Source: Achromobacter pulmonis (GTDB taxonomy: Bacteria; Pseudomonadota; Gammaproteobacteria; Burkholderiales; Burkholderiaceae_B). Taken from it: DNA of 64,000 bases. Position numbers and translations under genes: made by a program. The notes under the pieces are model-generated. The model saw only the letters and a program-made list of their open reading frames with translations, was not told the origin of the DNA and ran no database searches. Position 1 is the first letter of the stretch; each line of letters begins with the position of its first letter. The stretch lies in NCBI RefSeq assembly GCF_002885955.2, contig NZ_POQS01000008.1, forward strand, positions 333,336-397,335. Direction: 5' to 3'. Positions 43,763 through 53,395 of this stretch are shown here, in pieces.

Positions 43763-46144
43763 ATGCCCATCGCCATGAATCGAGACACCACGACATCACC
43801 AACGGCCGATTGGGGGCAGTTGCTGTGGGACCCGTTGCGACTATCGGCGATGGCAACCGAGTATGCAGTGGATGCCTGGCAGCGGTCCATTCTGTATGCC
43901 GACGTTCGCCGCCAACGCGGCAACCAGTACCAGGAGCATTTGCAGGAGCAGACGCCGAACGTACTCGACTTCGCCTCAGAGGTCATCATGTCCGGGCTGG
44001 AGCTTCCGCGGCCAGTCAACTATGGCCTCGTGCGCATCCTGCCGCCAGCCGACGCGCCGGCCGATCCCAAGAAGCGGCCGTTCGTGGTGGTCGATCCCCG
44101 CGCGGGCCATGGCCCGGGCATCGGCGGTTTCAAACCCGACAGCGAGGTCGGTGCTGCTCTGAAGGCAGGCCATCCCTGCTACTTCGTTGGCTTTCTGCCC
44201 GATCCCGTTCCCGGCCAGACCGTCGAGGATGTCATGCGTGCCGAAGCGGCCTTCGTGCGCAAGGTCGGCGAGCTGCACCCCGACAGCCGCGGCAAGCCCG
44301 CGGTCATCGGCAATTGCCAGGCGGGCTGGCAGATCCTGATGGCAGCTGCCGTCTGGCCCGAACTGTTCGGACCGATCATCGTCGCCGGCGCGCCGCTGTC
44401 GTACTGGGCGGGCGACATGCCGATGCGCTATGCAGGCGGCCTGACCGGCGGTAGTTGGTTGACGGCATTGACCGGCGATCTGGGCGCCGGTCGGTTCGAC
44501 GGCGCCTGGCTGGTACAGAACTTCGAGAACCTGGACCCGGCCAATACGCTGTGGAGCAAACAGTACAACCTGTACGCCAAGGTCGACACGGAAGGCCCGC
44601 GCCACTTGCAATTCGAGAAGTACTGGGGCGGCCACGTGTTCCTGAACGATGTGGAAATACAGTACATCGTCGATAACCTGTTCATCGGCAACAAACTGAG
44701 TACGGCGCAGCTGGTGACGTCTGATGGCGTGCGCATCGACCTGCGCAATATTCGCTCGCCGATCGTGGTGTTCTGCTCCTATGGGGACAACATCACGCCA
44801 CCGCCCCAGGCCCTGGGCTGGATCACCGATCTGTACCGCAACGATCTGGACGTGATGGGGCATGACCAGACCATCGTCTACGCCACCCATGACAGCATCG
44901 GGCATCTGGGTATCTTCGTCTCCGGCAGCGTCGGGCGTAAAGAGCACCAGGAGTTCGCCGCCAACATCGACGTCATCGACGTGCTGCCGGCCGGTATCCA
45001 CCGCATGCTGGTCGATGAAAATCCCGACGGGTCGCAGGAAGGCGAGCCGACCGGGAACGCCTACCTGACTCGGATCCAGCGCAGCAACATCGATGAAGTC
45101 CGTGAGATCGTCCGTCCCGACCCTGAGAACGATCGCCGGTTCGCCGCCGTTGCGCGGATCTCCGAGGTCAACCTGGCTTGCTACCGCAGCTTCGTGCAGC
45201 CATGGATGCGTGCCCTGGTCACGGACCAGGGTGCGAAGTGGCTGGAGCCGCTGCATCCGCTGCGCATGGGCTATGAATTGTGGTCTGACAGGCATCCGCT
45301 CGCCGCCGCAGTACATGAGGCTGCGCAACACGTGCGCGACCATCGTCAGCCCGTCTCCGAGGCCAACCCTTTCCTGCAACTGCAGGCGCAGTTTTCCACC
45401 GCCGTCGAACAGATGCTGGATCAATTCCGTGATTGCCGCGACCAGATCTACGCACAGGCGTTTGACACGCTGTACACCCTGCCGCTGGTGCAGGCCATGA
45501 CTGGACAGAGCCTGCACGACGATGCACCGCCGCGACCCCATCCCAGCGAGACGCCCGAGCATCGCCAGTATCTGGCGCAAGAGTTGACACGGCTCGAAGC
45601 GGATATTCACAGCGGCGGGCTCGCCGAAGCCGTCATACGGGCACTGTTCTTCGTGCTCGCGGCGCGTGGCGAGGCCGACGGGCGGCACTTCCGGCACGCA
45701 GAGCAACTGGTGCGTCCCCGCCTGGGCAGCGACTTCGACATGCAGGCCTTTCGCCACCTCGTGCGTCGGCAGGCTTTGCTGATGCGGCTCGACCAGGACG
45801 CCGTGGTGTCCGCCATCCCCGGATTGCTGAACGACATAGCGCCTGATGAGATCCGCCAGGTAGCGGAGATGATCGTACAGGTGGTCGGCAGCAGCGATGT
45901 GCTGTCCGCACAGGAGCAAGCCAGGCTGGAGCAGGTTGCCGCCCTGTTCGAGCAGGCGGACCACCAGGCGCAGGCGGCTTCGGCGCCCGCCATGCCAAGC
46001 TCCGCCAGTGACACCCCCGCTGCGGTCGTGGACACGAAACCCAAGACATCCTCGCCGAAGCCGAAGGCGCCTCAGAAGAAAACGGCGTCGAAGACGCCAG
46101 CCGCGCCGCGCACAAGTCAAACACGGCGAGGGAAAGACAAATGA
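43763..46144 (+). CDS. DUF3141 protein: PhaC-like alpha/beta hydrolase with a C-terminal TerB-like region
   Basis: This 793-residue protein has an alpha/beta-hydrolase core related to PHA synthases. The nucleophile is Cys185 in VIGNCQAGW, with Asp in CSYGDNITPPP and His in THDSIGHLG. Thus a Cys-Asp-His triad, as in PhaC, is complete. A C-terminal helical region (about 595-735) resembles TerB domains (FFVLAARGEADGRHF), and the last 45 residues are Lys/Pro/Ala-rich like PhaF tails. ATG 43775 is an alternative start. The role is unproven: a polymerase-like or depolymerase enzyme of the granule is likely. Confidence 0.85.
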   Translation: MPIAMNRDTTTSPTADWGQLLWDPLRLSAMATEYAVDAWQRSILYADVRRQRGNQYQEHLQEQTPNVLDFASEVIMSGLELPRPVNYGLVRILPPADAPADPKKRPFVVVDPRAGHGPGIGGFKPDSEVGAALKAGHPCYFVGFLPDPVPGQTVEDVMRAEAAFVRKVGELHPDSRGKPAVIGNCQAGWQILMAAAVWPELFGPIIVAGAPLSYWAGDMPMRYAGGLTGGSWLTALTGDLGAGRFDGAWLVQNFENLDPANTLWSKQYNLYAKVDTEGPRHLQFEKYWGGHVFLNDVEIQYIVDNLFIGNKLSTAQLVTSDGVRIDLRNIRSPIVVFCSYGDNITPPPQALGWITDLYRNDLDVMGHDQTIVYATHDSIGHLGIFVSGSVGRKEHQEFAANIDVIDVLPAGIHRMLVDENPDGSQEGEPTGNAYLTRIQRSNIDEVREIVRPDPENDRRFAAVARISEVNLACYRSFVQPWMRALVTDQGAKWLEPLHPLRMGYELWSDRHPLAAAVHEAAQHVRDHRQPVSEANPFLQLQAQFSTAVEQMLDQFRDCRDQIYAQAFDTLYTLPLVQAMTGQSLHDDAPPRPHPSETPEHRQYLAQELTRLEADIHSGGLAEAVIRALFFVLAARGEADGRHFRHAEQLVRPRLGSDFDMQAFRHLVRRQALLMRLDQDAVVSAIPGLLNDIAPDEIRQVAEMIVQVVGSSDVLSAQEQARLEQVAALFEQADHQAQAASAPAMPSSASDTPAAVVDTKPKTSSPKPKAPQKKTASKTPAAPRTSQTRRGKDK

Positions 46145-47565
46145 CGACGTCCTCCGCACCGGTCGATGGCGCCGCCGACGCATTGCAGGTTTTGCGCAAC
46201 CGCACCTTCGACGAGATCGCCATTGGCGACAGCGCCAGCCTCGAACGCGCGTTTTCGCCGCAAGACATCCAGATGTTCGCGCTGCAATCGGGCGATGATG
46301 TGGATCCGGAATCTTCGGTGTCTTCGCCCTCGCGGGACACCACCGAGGCCATTTGTGCAAACGTCCTGATCTCGGCTGTGCTGGGAACACGCCTGCCGGG
46401 ACCCGGAACCCTGCATGTCAGCCAGAACCTGCGCTTCCTCGGGGCGATTCGGCCCGGCGACAGGCTGACCGTGCGAGTGCAGGTGACCAGCAAGGACACC
46501 GCCACTCGGCGTATCACGCTGGCCTGCGCCTGCACCAACCAGGAGGATGCGGCGGTTTTCCAAGGCCAGGTAGAGGTCGCGGCGCCCACTGAGCGCATTG
46601 AACGAACGCGCACCGCGTTGCCGGAAATCCACCCGGATGCGCAGGGCCACACAGGCCTGCAACGCCTGCTGGCGCACGTCGCGCACTTGCAACCGATTCG
46701 GGTGGCCGTCGCCCATCCCTGCGATGCCCCCAGTCTGTCCGCTGCGCTCGAAGCACGCCACGCGGGGTTGATCGAACCGGTGCTGGTCGGATCACGGGCG
46801 CGGCTGGAAGCAGTCGCCACAGAGGCCGGGCTGGATCTGGCCGACGTCACCATTGTGGACACACCCCACAGCCACGCCGCCGCGCAGCAAGCCGTAGCCT
46901 TGGCGGCCAATGGCGAAGTCGAAGCCCTGATGAAAGGGAGTCTGCACACCGACGAACTGATGTCCGCGCTGGTTTCGACTGCGGCGGGGTTGCGCACCAA
47001 GCGCCGGGTCAGCCATTGCTTCCTGTTGCAGACACCGGCCTATCCGCGCCCGTTCATCGTCACCGATGCAGCGATCAATATCGCCCCGACTCTGGAACAG
47101 AAGGCAGACATCATCCGCAACGCCATCGAGCTGGCGCAGGTGATCGGCGTGCGCGAACCCAAGGTCGCAATCCTGGCCGCAGTCGAGACGGTCAGCCCGA
47201 CGATGACGGCCACGCTCGACGCGGCGGCGCTGTGCAAGATGGCCGATCGCGGCCAGATCACTGGCGGCCTGCTCGACGGGCCGTTGGCCTTCGACAACGC
47301 GATCTCCATCGCCGCTGCGCGCACCAAGGGGATCGTCTCCGAGGTCGCCGGGCAGGCCGACATCCTTGTCGTGCCTGACCTGGAGAGCGGCAACATGCTT
47401 GCCAAGCAGTTGATATTCCTGGGCGGCGCAGCCAGCGCCGGAATCGTCCTCGGAGCGAAAGTGCCGGTCATTCTGACCAGCCGCGCCGACTCGCGCGATA
47501 CACGCATCGCCTCATGCGCGATTGCACTGATGCTGGCGCACCACTATCGGCTGTCACCCCCGTGA
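46141..47565 (+). CDS. pta: MaoC-like / phosphate acetyltransferase fusion
   Basis: This 474-residue protein has an N-terminal hotdog domain (about 10-140) and a C-terminal phosphate acetyl/butyryltransferase domain (about 155-470). The latter shows VEALMKGSLHTDELM and VSPTMTATLDAAALCKMADRG. The transferase would convert acetyl phosphate and CoA to acetyl-CoA. In the hydratase part the usual SGDxNPxHxDxxxA is SGDDVDPESSVSS: the catalytic His is missing, so hydratase activity is doubtful. It overlaps the DUF3141 gene by ATGA. Confidence 0.9.
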   Translation: MTTSSAPVDGAADALQVLRNRTFDEIAIGDSASLERAFSPQDIQMFALQSGDDVDPESSVSSPSRDTTEAICANVLISAVLGTRLPGPGTLHVSQNLRFLGAIRPGDRLTVRVQVTSKDTATRRITLACACTNQEDAAVFQGQVEVAAPTERIERTRTALPEIHPDAQGHTGLQRLLAHVAHLQPIRVAVAHPCDAPSLSAALEARHAGLIEPVLVGSRARLEAVATEAGLDLADVTIVDTPHSHAAAQQAVALAANGEVEALMKGSLHTDELMSALVSTAAGLRTKRRVSHCFLLQTPAYPRPFIVTDAAINIAPTLEQKADIIRNAIELAQVIGVREPKVAILAAVETVSPTMTATLDAAALCKMADRGQITGGLLDGPLAFDNAISIAAARTKGIVSEVAGQADILVVPDLESGNMLAKQLIFLGGAASAGIVLGAKVPVILTSRADSRDTRIASCAIALMLAHHYRLSPP

Positions 47566-47608
47566 ATCGACTTATCAGCAACGTATCCACCCCATTGGAG
47601 GAAACACT

Positions 47609-48361
47609 ATGAAGTACTCATTTTCTGGCCGCGTAGCCCTGGTCACCGGTGCAGGATCCGGCATTGGCGAGGCCATCGCGCGACTTCTTGCGAGCAACGG
47701 CTTGAGTGTCGTCGTCTCGGATGTCAGCGCCGACAATGCGCAGCGCGTCGCCAGCCTCATCAACACCGATGGCGGCCAAGCCGTGGCCAATGTGGCCGAC
47801 GTGGCACGCATCAATGACGTTGAGGCTGCCGTGGCCTGCGCAGTCGATATGTTCGGCGGCCTTCATTTTGCGGTCAACAATGCCGGCATCGGTGGCGACC
47901 AGAGCCCAGTGGGGGAACTGGATCCTGCCGCCTGGAGCCGGGTAATCGATATCAACCTGAACGGCGTGTTCTATGGCCTGCGCCATCAGATTCCCGCCAT
48001 CCTGCGTTCGGGTGGCGGCGCCATCGTCAACGTCTCTTCGATCCTGGGGGTGGTCGGCGATGCAGGAAACCCAGCGTACGTCGCAGCCAAGCACGCTGTT
48101 ACCGGGCTGACCCGCTCGGCAGCGCTGGCCTATGCGGCCAAGGGAGTCCGGATCAACTCGATCCATCCCGGTTACGTGCGGACGCCCATCCTGGATTTCC
48201 TCGACGAATCGGCCCTTCAGGAGGCTGTTGGCCTGCATCCGATCGGCCGTCTGGGCACCCCGGACGAAATCGCCCATGCCGTGGCGTTTTTGCTATCGGA
48301 AGGAAGCAGCTTCTTTGCGGGCACCCAGCTCATCGCCGACGGCGGCTATACGGCACGCTGA
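47609..48361 (+). CDS. SDR family oxidoreductase
   Basis: This is a 250-residue classical short-chain dehydrogenase. It shows TGAGSGIG for NAD(P) binding, NNAGIGG, Ser in SSILGVVG, and YVAAKH for Tyr and Lys. HPGYVRTPILD is also typical. The substrate cannot be told; 3-hydroxybutyrate or another hydroxyacyl compound is plausible from the neighbours. GGAGG lies before the ATG. It sits between the phosphotransacetylase and acetate kinase genes. Confidence 0.88.
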   Translation: MKYSFSGRVALVTGAGSGIGEAIARLLASNGLSVVVSDVSADNAQRVASLINTDGGQAVANVADVARINDVEAAVACAVDMFGGLHFAVNNAGIGGDQSPVGELDPAAWSRVIDINLNGVFYGLRHQIPAILRSGGGAIVNVSSILGVVGDAGNPAYVAAKHAVTGLTRSAALAYAAKGVRINSIHPGYVRTPILDFLDESALQEAVGLHPIGRLGTPDEIAHAVAFLLSEGSSFFAGTQLIADGGYTAR

Positions 48362-48437
48362 ATCTGACGACGATGAGCGTGCAGGCATATCCGAACACCG
48401 TGGCGACGTCACCGGGGCCGGGCAAAAAGAGGACGAC

Positions 48438-49679
48438 ATGATGGATGCGACCACGGCCCGCTCCGGACGCCCCGGGCACGGACTGATCCTTGTACTGAAC
48501 TGCGGTTCATCCAGCATCAAGTTTGCGGTATTCGACCCTTCGGCCACGCCACTGCCTCGCCAGGCGTTGTGGAATGGCAAAGTGCTGGGAATCGGCGGCG
48601 CCGATCCGGATTTCGAAGAGACCGGGGTTGCGCCGTTCCCGATCAAACTGGACACGGCACATCCCTATCGTGCCGCGCTGCGCATCATCCGCGATCGCGT
48701 CAGTCAGCGGCTCGACGGCCGCCGGATAGGTGCGGTCGCTCATCGGATCGTCCACGGTGGCAGCAGGTATTTCGAGCCAGTGCGGGTGGACGCCCAGGTG
48801 CTCACCGATCTGCAGGGATACATCCCGCTGGCGCCACTGCACCAGCCGTTCGCGCTGGAAGCCATCGATATTCTGCTGCGCGAACAGCCGGAGCTGCCTC
48901 AGGTGGCCTGCTTCGACACCGGCTTCCATCACACCATCCCCAAGCTCGAGCAGCTCCTGCCGTTGCCCTACGCCGCATGGGAGCGCGGTCTGCGCCGGTA
49001 CGGATTTCACGGCCTGTCGTATGAGTACATGGCTGAGGCTTTGCCCGAACGCCATGGCGACGCGGCGCGCAGGCGCACCATCGTTGCCCACCTGGGCAGT
49101 GGCGCCAGCCTGTGTGCCATGCAAGGACTCAAAAGCGTGGCCACCACCATGGGTTTCTCCGCGCTTGACGGGCTGATGATGGGCACCCGCACCGGTGCGC
49201 TCGATCCAGGCGCCGTGCTCTACCTGATGGAGATCGAGAAGCTTTCACTGGAACAAGTGGGGCGTGTCCTCTATCACGAGTCCGGTCTGCTCGGCGTTTC
49301 GGGAATCTCGGCCGAGCCGCGCGTCATTGTCCGGCACGAGAACGATGAAGGTGAAACGGGTGAGCGAGCGCGCTTGGCGCTGGACCTCTACGTGCGTCGC
49401 ATCGTGCGCGAGATCGGTGCCTTGGTTGCTGTTCTGGGCGGTCTGGACATGCTGGTGTTCACGGCAGGTGTCGGTGAACACAATGCGTTCATTCGCGAGC
49501 GCATCGGTGCGGCACTGGGTTTTCTGAACATTGCCCTGGATACCGACGCCAATGCCAGCCACGCGGCGACGATTTCCAGCGACCACAGCCAGGTCATCGT
49601 GGCGATCGAACCCACCAATGAAGAGTGGATCGCCGCCAGCCATGCGCTGTCCTGCCTGGACAGGGAGAAGGTGCGATGA
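48438..49679 (+). CDS. ackA: Acetate kinase
   Basis: This 413-residue ASKHA-fold kinase shows LVLNCGSSSIKFAVF at the start, RIVHGG, the catalytic Asp in CFDTGFH, GFHGLSYEY and AHLGSGASLCAM. GFSALDGLMMGTRTGALDPG follows, the classic acetate-kinase motif. It makes ATP and acetate from acetyl phosphate. With the upstream phosphotransacetylase it completes the Pta-AckA pair. I chose ATG 48438. Its stop overlaps the gltS start by ATGA. Confidence 0.93.
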   Translation: MMDATTARSGRPGHGLILVLNCGSSSIKFAVFDPSATPLPRQALWNGKVLGIGGADPDFEETGVAPFPIKLDTAHPYRAALRIIRDRVSQRLDGRRIGAVAHRIVHGGSRYFEPVRVDAQVLTDLQGYIPLAPLHQPFALEAIDILLREQPELPQVACFDTGFHHTIPKLEQLLPLPYAAWERGLRRYGFHGLSYEYMAEALPERHGDAARRRTIVAHLGSGASLCAMQGLKSVATTMGFSALDGLMMGTRTGALDPGAVLYLMEIEKLSLEQVGRVLYHESGLLGVSGISAEPRVIVRHENDEGETGERARLALDLYVRRIVREIGALVAVLGGLDMLVFTAGVGEHNAFIRERIGAALGFLNIALDTDANASHAATISSDHSQVIVAIEPTNEEWIAASHALSCLDREKVR

Positions 49680-50881
49680 AGATCGATGCCTTCCATGGAT
49701 TCACGCTCGCCATTCTGCTGTTGTTTGTGGGCAAGGGCTTGGTAGCGCGTTCGGGCATCTTGCGTCGATACAGCATCCCGGAATCCTTGGTGGGCGGCTT
49801 GGCTTGCGCCTTGGTTGTCTTCGTCCTGTACTACGGGATGGGGGTCACGGTCAGTTTCGATCTGGAAGCGCGCGATGCGCTGCTGCTGTACTTCTTTGCC
49901 GCCATTGGACTGAGTACCGACGCCCGCACACTGCGCCATGGTGGACGGCCTTTGCTGATCCTGTCGGGGTTGGCCATCGGGTTCATGGTGCTGCAGAACC
50001 TCGTCGGGATGGAGACGGCCCGCGCATTCGGCCTGGATCCGCGCGCCGGTCTCATGGTCGGTTCGATTTCCCTGACCGGAGGGGTGGGCACCACCTTGGC
50101 CTGGTCCGATTACTTCGTTCAAAACCTCGGCATTGCGCAAGCGCAGGAACTGGGGTTGGCGGCGAACATGATCGGCCTGATCGCGGCCTGCACCATCGGC
50201 GGCCCGATCGCAGGTCTGCTCATGCGCAGGCATCGACTTCGAGCCTCCGGAGACAGCGCCCTGGAAATTGGCACGCTGCACAGCGATGAGCAGCATGCCC
50301 GCCTGGACTACTACGGCGTGCTGCTGGCATTGCTCTGGCTCAACTTCGCCTTGATGTTGGGCTCCGGAGTCAATGCCTTGGTCGCGCTTACCCCTGTCAC
50401 GCTACCCGCCTTTGTGGGCTGCCTGCTGGCCGGCATTCTCCTGCGCATGATTGGCGACTGGATGAGGCCGAGTGGGCGCGGGCGTCTATGGAACTGGCCG
50501 AGCATGCAGCCGGGCATCGCTTTGATCTCCGACATGTCATTGGGCCTGTTTCTGACCATGGCGCTGATGGGCCTCAGGCTCTGGGAGCTGCAGCCTGTGC
50601 TTGCCTTCATCACCGTGGCGATGCTGGTGCAGATCATCCTGGTCATCGCATTCGTGCTTCTGATCGTTTTTCGGGCAATGGGCAGGGATTACCAAGCCGC
50701 AGTGATGTGCGCCGGTTTCGGCGGAATCGCGCTGGGATCTACCGCCACCGCCATCGCCAACATGACGGCGGTCACTCGGGAGCATGGCGCTGCGCGCGAG
50801 GCGTTCATTGTGGTGCCCCTGGTGTGCGGGTTCGTCATCGACATTGCGAACGCACTGGTGATCAGCCTGATGGCCGGTTAA
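49676..50881 (+). CDS. gltS: Sodium/glutamate symporter GltS
   Basis: This 401-residue membrane carrier has about ten helices. It shows GGLACALVV, SLTGGVGTTLAWSDYF and, in the second half, FGGIALGSTATAIANMTAV, the two inverted GGxxTA-like hairpins of the GltS family. It imports glutamate with sodium. Translation is coupled to acetate kinase by ATGA, unusual company for a transporter. It ends the first half of the metabolic block; a 180-bp gap follows. Confidence 0.92.
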   Translation: MKIDAFHGFTLAILLLFVGKGLVARSGILRRYSIPESLVGGLACALVVFVLYYGMGVTVSFDLEARDALLLYFFAAIGLSTDARTLRHGGRPLLILSGLAIGFMVLQNLVGMETARAFGLDPRAGLMVGSISLTGGVGTTLAWSDYFVQNLGIAQAQELGLAANMIGLIAACTIGGPIAGLLMRRHRLRASGDSALEIGTLHSDEQHARLDYYGVLLALLWLNFALMLGSGVNALVALTPVTLPAFVGCLLAGILLRMIGDWMRPSGRGRLWNWPSMQPGIALISDMSLGLFLTMALMGLRLWELQPVLAFITVAMLVQIILVIAFVLLIVFRAMGRDYQAAVMCAGFGGIALGSTATAIANMTAVTREHGAAREAFIVVPLVCGFVIDIANALVISLMAG

Positions 50882-51061
50882 GACGAAAGAATTAACGGAA
50901 TGCGCCGGCAGGCGGAGACATCTCTAGCACGCTGGCACGGTGTCATCGCAAAAGCGCTGATGACATGAGTGCCGGTGTGCATGAACACAAGCGAGCACAA
51001 CTACCCCCGTGTTCAAACGAGGGCGCTCCATCTATTTGAATAGCAATTGAGGTAATGCGTT

Positions 51062-52813
51062 TTGACAAAAAATAAGAAAGGTAATACTTCATCGACAATC
51101 GTTCCGGCAATGGATATGCAAGCGCATATGGCTTGGGCCCAGGCTTGGTCCTCAATTTCACCTGAATCGTCGCTGTTGGCTTGGACTGATTGGGCAAGCC
51201 ATTTGGCGAACAGCCCCGGAAAGCAAGCCGAGCTTTTGGCGTTTGCAGGCTCCTTGTCTGAGCAATGGATGTCTCTGCTGAAGAAGAGCTTGGTCAGTCC
51301 GGACCAGGAAGCTACACCTCCTGAACCGTCACCTACCTATGGCCGTCGCTTCAATGATCCTGCATGGGATCAATGGCCCTACAACCTTTACCGCAGTTCC
51401 TTTCTTATTCAGTCAAAATGGTGGGAGCAAGCCACGCAGGGTGTGTGGGGTGTTGATCCACAACACGAACGCCTATTGGCGTTTGGCGCAAAGCAATGGC
51501 TGGAATTGGTATCGCCAACCAACTCTGCGCTTTTTAACCCCGTTGTACTGAAAAAAACAATGGAAGAACAAGGCGCCAACCTGGCGCGTGGCATGTCCAA
51601 CTTTCTTCATGACCTGCGCCGACAACTATCCGGCGAGCCTCCTGCGGGAACCGAGAACTTCGTCGTTGGGCGCGACGTGGCGGTGACGGAGGGAAAAGTC
51701 GTACTGAGAAACCAATTAATCGAGTTGATTCAATACACGCCCACCACCGAGAAAGTCCATCCTGAGCCGATACTGATCATTCCTGCCTGGATCATGAAGT
51801 ACTACGTACTCGATCTGTCTCCCCATAACTCACTGATACGGTATCTCGTTGCACAAGGCCATACGGTTTTTTGCATCTCTTGGAAAAATCCGGATGCTGG
51901 TGATCGAGACTTGGGCATGGATGAGTATCTTGAGCTTGGCTTGTGTGCGGCGCTGGATGCCGTGACATCCATTGTCCCCGAGCAGGGAATCCACGCGGCC
52001 GGCTACTGCCTGGGCGGGACATTGCTGTCTATTGGGGCTTCAGCCATGGCGCGCGATGGCGATACGCGGCTGGTGTCCGTAAGTCTACTGGCTGCGCAGA
52101 CAGACTTCAGCGAGCCGGGCGAGCTTGGCCTGTTCATCAACCAGAGCCAGGTGGCGCTATTGGAGGCCAGTATGGCTCAAACAGGCTACTTGAGCTCAAG
52201 CCAGATGAGTGGAGCGTTCCAGCTACTGCGGGCCTACGATCTTGTATGGTCCCGCATGATTGACGAGTACGTATTGGGCGATCGCCGGCCAATGACCGAC
52301 CTGATGGCTTGGAATGCCGATGGGACTCGCCTGCCGGCGAAAATGCATTCGCAATATCTCCGACGCCTTTACCTGAATAACGATCTCAGCGCAGGGCGCT
52401 ATCCCGTCCTGGGTCGTCCGGTTTCAGTAGGAAACATCACCGTACCGATGTTTTGCGTCGGCACTGCCTCCGATCATATTGCGCCGTGGCGCTCCGTTTA
52501 CAAGCTGCATCTCCTGTCTTCAGCCGAACTGACTTTTGTATTGACCACCGGAGGGCACAACGGCGGCATCGTGAGCGAGCCTGGCCGGGGCAAGCGCCAG
52601 TATCAAATCCATACGCGCGCCGTGAATGAGGGGTACATGGCGCCGGACGAGTGGCAAGCCACTGCACAGACGCATCTAGATTCGTGGTGGCCGGCATGGT
52701 CGGGATGGCTCCAGGAGCGTTCCGGTGATGTTGTTGCACCTCCGCTCATGGGGTCTGAGTTCAATGGATACCCGACTATTGGCGATGCCCCGGGGGAATA
52801 CGTACGCAGCTGA
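51062..52813 (+). CDS. phaC: Class I-type polyhydroxyalkanoate synthase
   Basis: This is a 583-residue PHA synthase. The lipase-box-like GYCLGG has the nucleophile Cys316; Asp lies in GTASDHIAPW and His in TTGGHNGGIV. ISWKNPDAGDRDLGMDEYL is a strong PhaC motif. It polymerises (R)-3-hydroxyacyl-CoA. The start is TTG 51062 with GAGGT eight bases upstream. The first 600 bases are clearly richer in A and T than the neighbours, which hints at a separate origin. Confidence 0.93.
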   Translation: MTKNKKGNTSSTIVPAMDMQAHMAWAQAWSSISPESSLLAWTDWASHLANSPGKQAELLAFAGSLSEQWMSLLKKSLVSPDQEATPPEPSPTYGRRFNDPAWDQWPYNLYRSSFLIQSKWWEQATQGVWGVDPQHERLLAFGAKQWLELVSPTNSALFNPVVLKKTMEEQGANLARGMSNFLHDLRRQLSGEPPAGTENFVVGRDVAVTEGKVVLRNQLIELIQYTPTTEKVHPEPILIIPAWIMKYYVLDLSPHNSLIRYLVAQGHTVFCISWKNPDAGDRDLGMDEYLELGLCAALDAVTSIVPEQGIHAAGYCLGGTLLSIGASAMARDGDTRLVSVSLLAAQTDFSEPGELGLFINQSQVALLEASMAQTGYLSSSQMSGAFQLLRAYDLVWSRMIDEYVLGDRRPMTDLMAWNADGTRLPAKMHSQYLRRLYLNNDLSAGRYPVLGRPVSVGNITVPMFCVGTASDHIAPWRSVYKLHLLSSAELTFVLTTGGHNGGIVSEPGRGKRQYQIHTRAVNEGYMAPDEWQATAQTHLDSWWPAWSGWLQERSGDVVAPPLMGSEFNGYPTIGDAPGEYVRS

Positions 52814-52821
52814 ATAAGCGA

Positions 52822-52850
52822 ATACCGCGTCCGCTACTGCGGGACGGTAT
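52822..52850 (+). other. Hairpin between phaC and the universal stress gene
   Basis: ATACC-gc-GTCC (52822-52832) pairs with GGAC-GGTAT (52842-52850) with one bulge and a nine-base loop. There is no T run, so it is more likely a processing or stabilising structure than a terminator. It lies nine bases after the phaC stop. Confidence 0.4.
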
Positions 52851-52900
52851 GCGCAATATCTATTTGGCACCCCGTCCTACTCTGATAACTGGAGACGTTC

Positions 52901-53395
52901 ATGTACTCAAGACTCCTGGTTCCGCTTGACGGAAGTCCCACCGCCAATTTGGCACTCCACCACGCCTCAGTGTTGGCACGCCTGAGTGGTGCAACCATCA
53001 TCTTGCTGCACGTCATCGAGGAGATGAAGCACAGCAACGGCTTCGAGAGGCCGAGAATCTACATTGAAAAAGTGAGGCCAGGCTTCCTGGCGGCCGGGCA
53101 GAAGCTGCTCGACGAGGCGGCGCTCCGGCTGAGACAGGAAGGCCTGACGGTAGAGACCGTCCTTCTGGAGAGCAAGGGCGAGCGCGTCTCTGTGCTCATC
53201 GCGCAGCAGGCACTGGCCACCGAATGCGAGCTGGTGGTGTTGGGCACTCACGGACGCCGGGGCGTGGACAGGCTGCTGCTGGGAAGCGATGCCGAGCAGC
53301 TCGCTCGCATCGCACCGGTTCCCGTGATGCTGGTACGCCAGCCCCATTCTGTCATTGCTACTGCAACCCCTGGGCACGGTGGCATGCCAGCGTGA
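52901..53395 (+). CDS. Universal stress protein
   Basis: This 164-residue UspA-domain protein starts MYSRLLVPLDGSPTANLAL. It has the ATP-binding pattern in VVLGTHGRRGVDRLLLGSDAEQLAR (Gly-2x-Gly-9x-Gly-Ser) and ends in VPVMLVRQ. It is of the ATP-binding type. Such genes often travel with starvation or anoxia functions. GGAG lies before the ATG. Its stop overlaps the next start (GTGA). Confidence 0.92.
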   Translation: MYSRLLVPLDGSPTANLALHHASVLARLSGATIILLHVIEEMKHSNGFERPRIYIEKVRPGFLAAGQKLLDEAALRLRQEGLTVETVLLESKGERVSVLIAQQALATECELVVLGTHGRRGVDRLLLGSDAEQLARIAPVPVMLVRQPHSVIATATPGHGGMPA

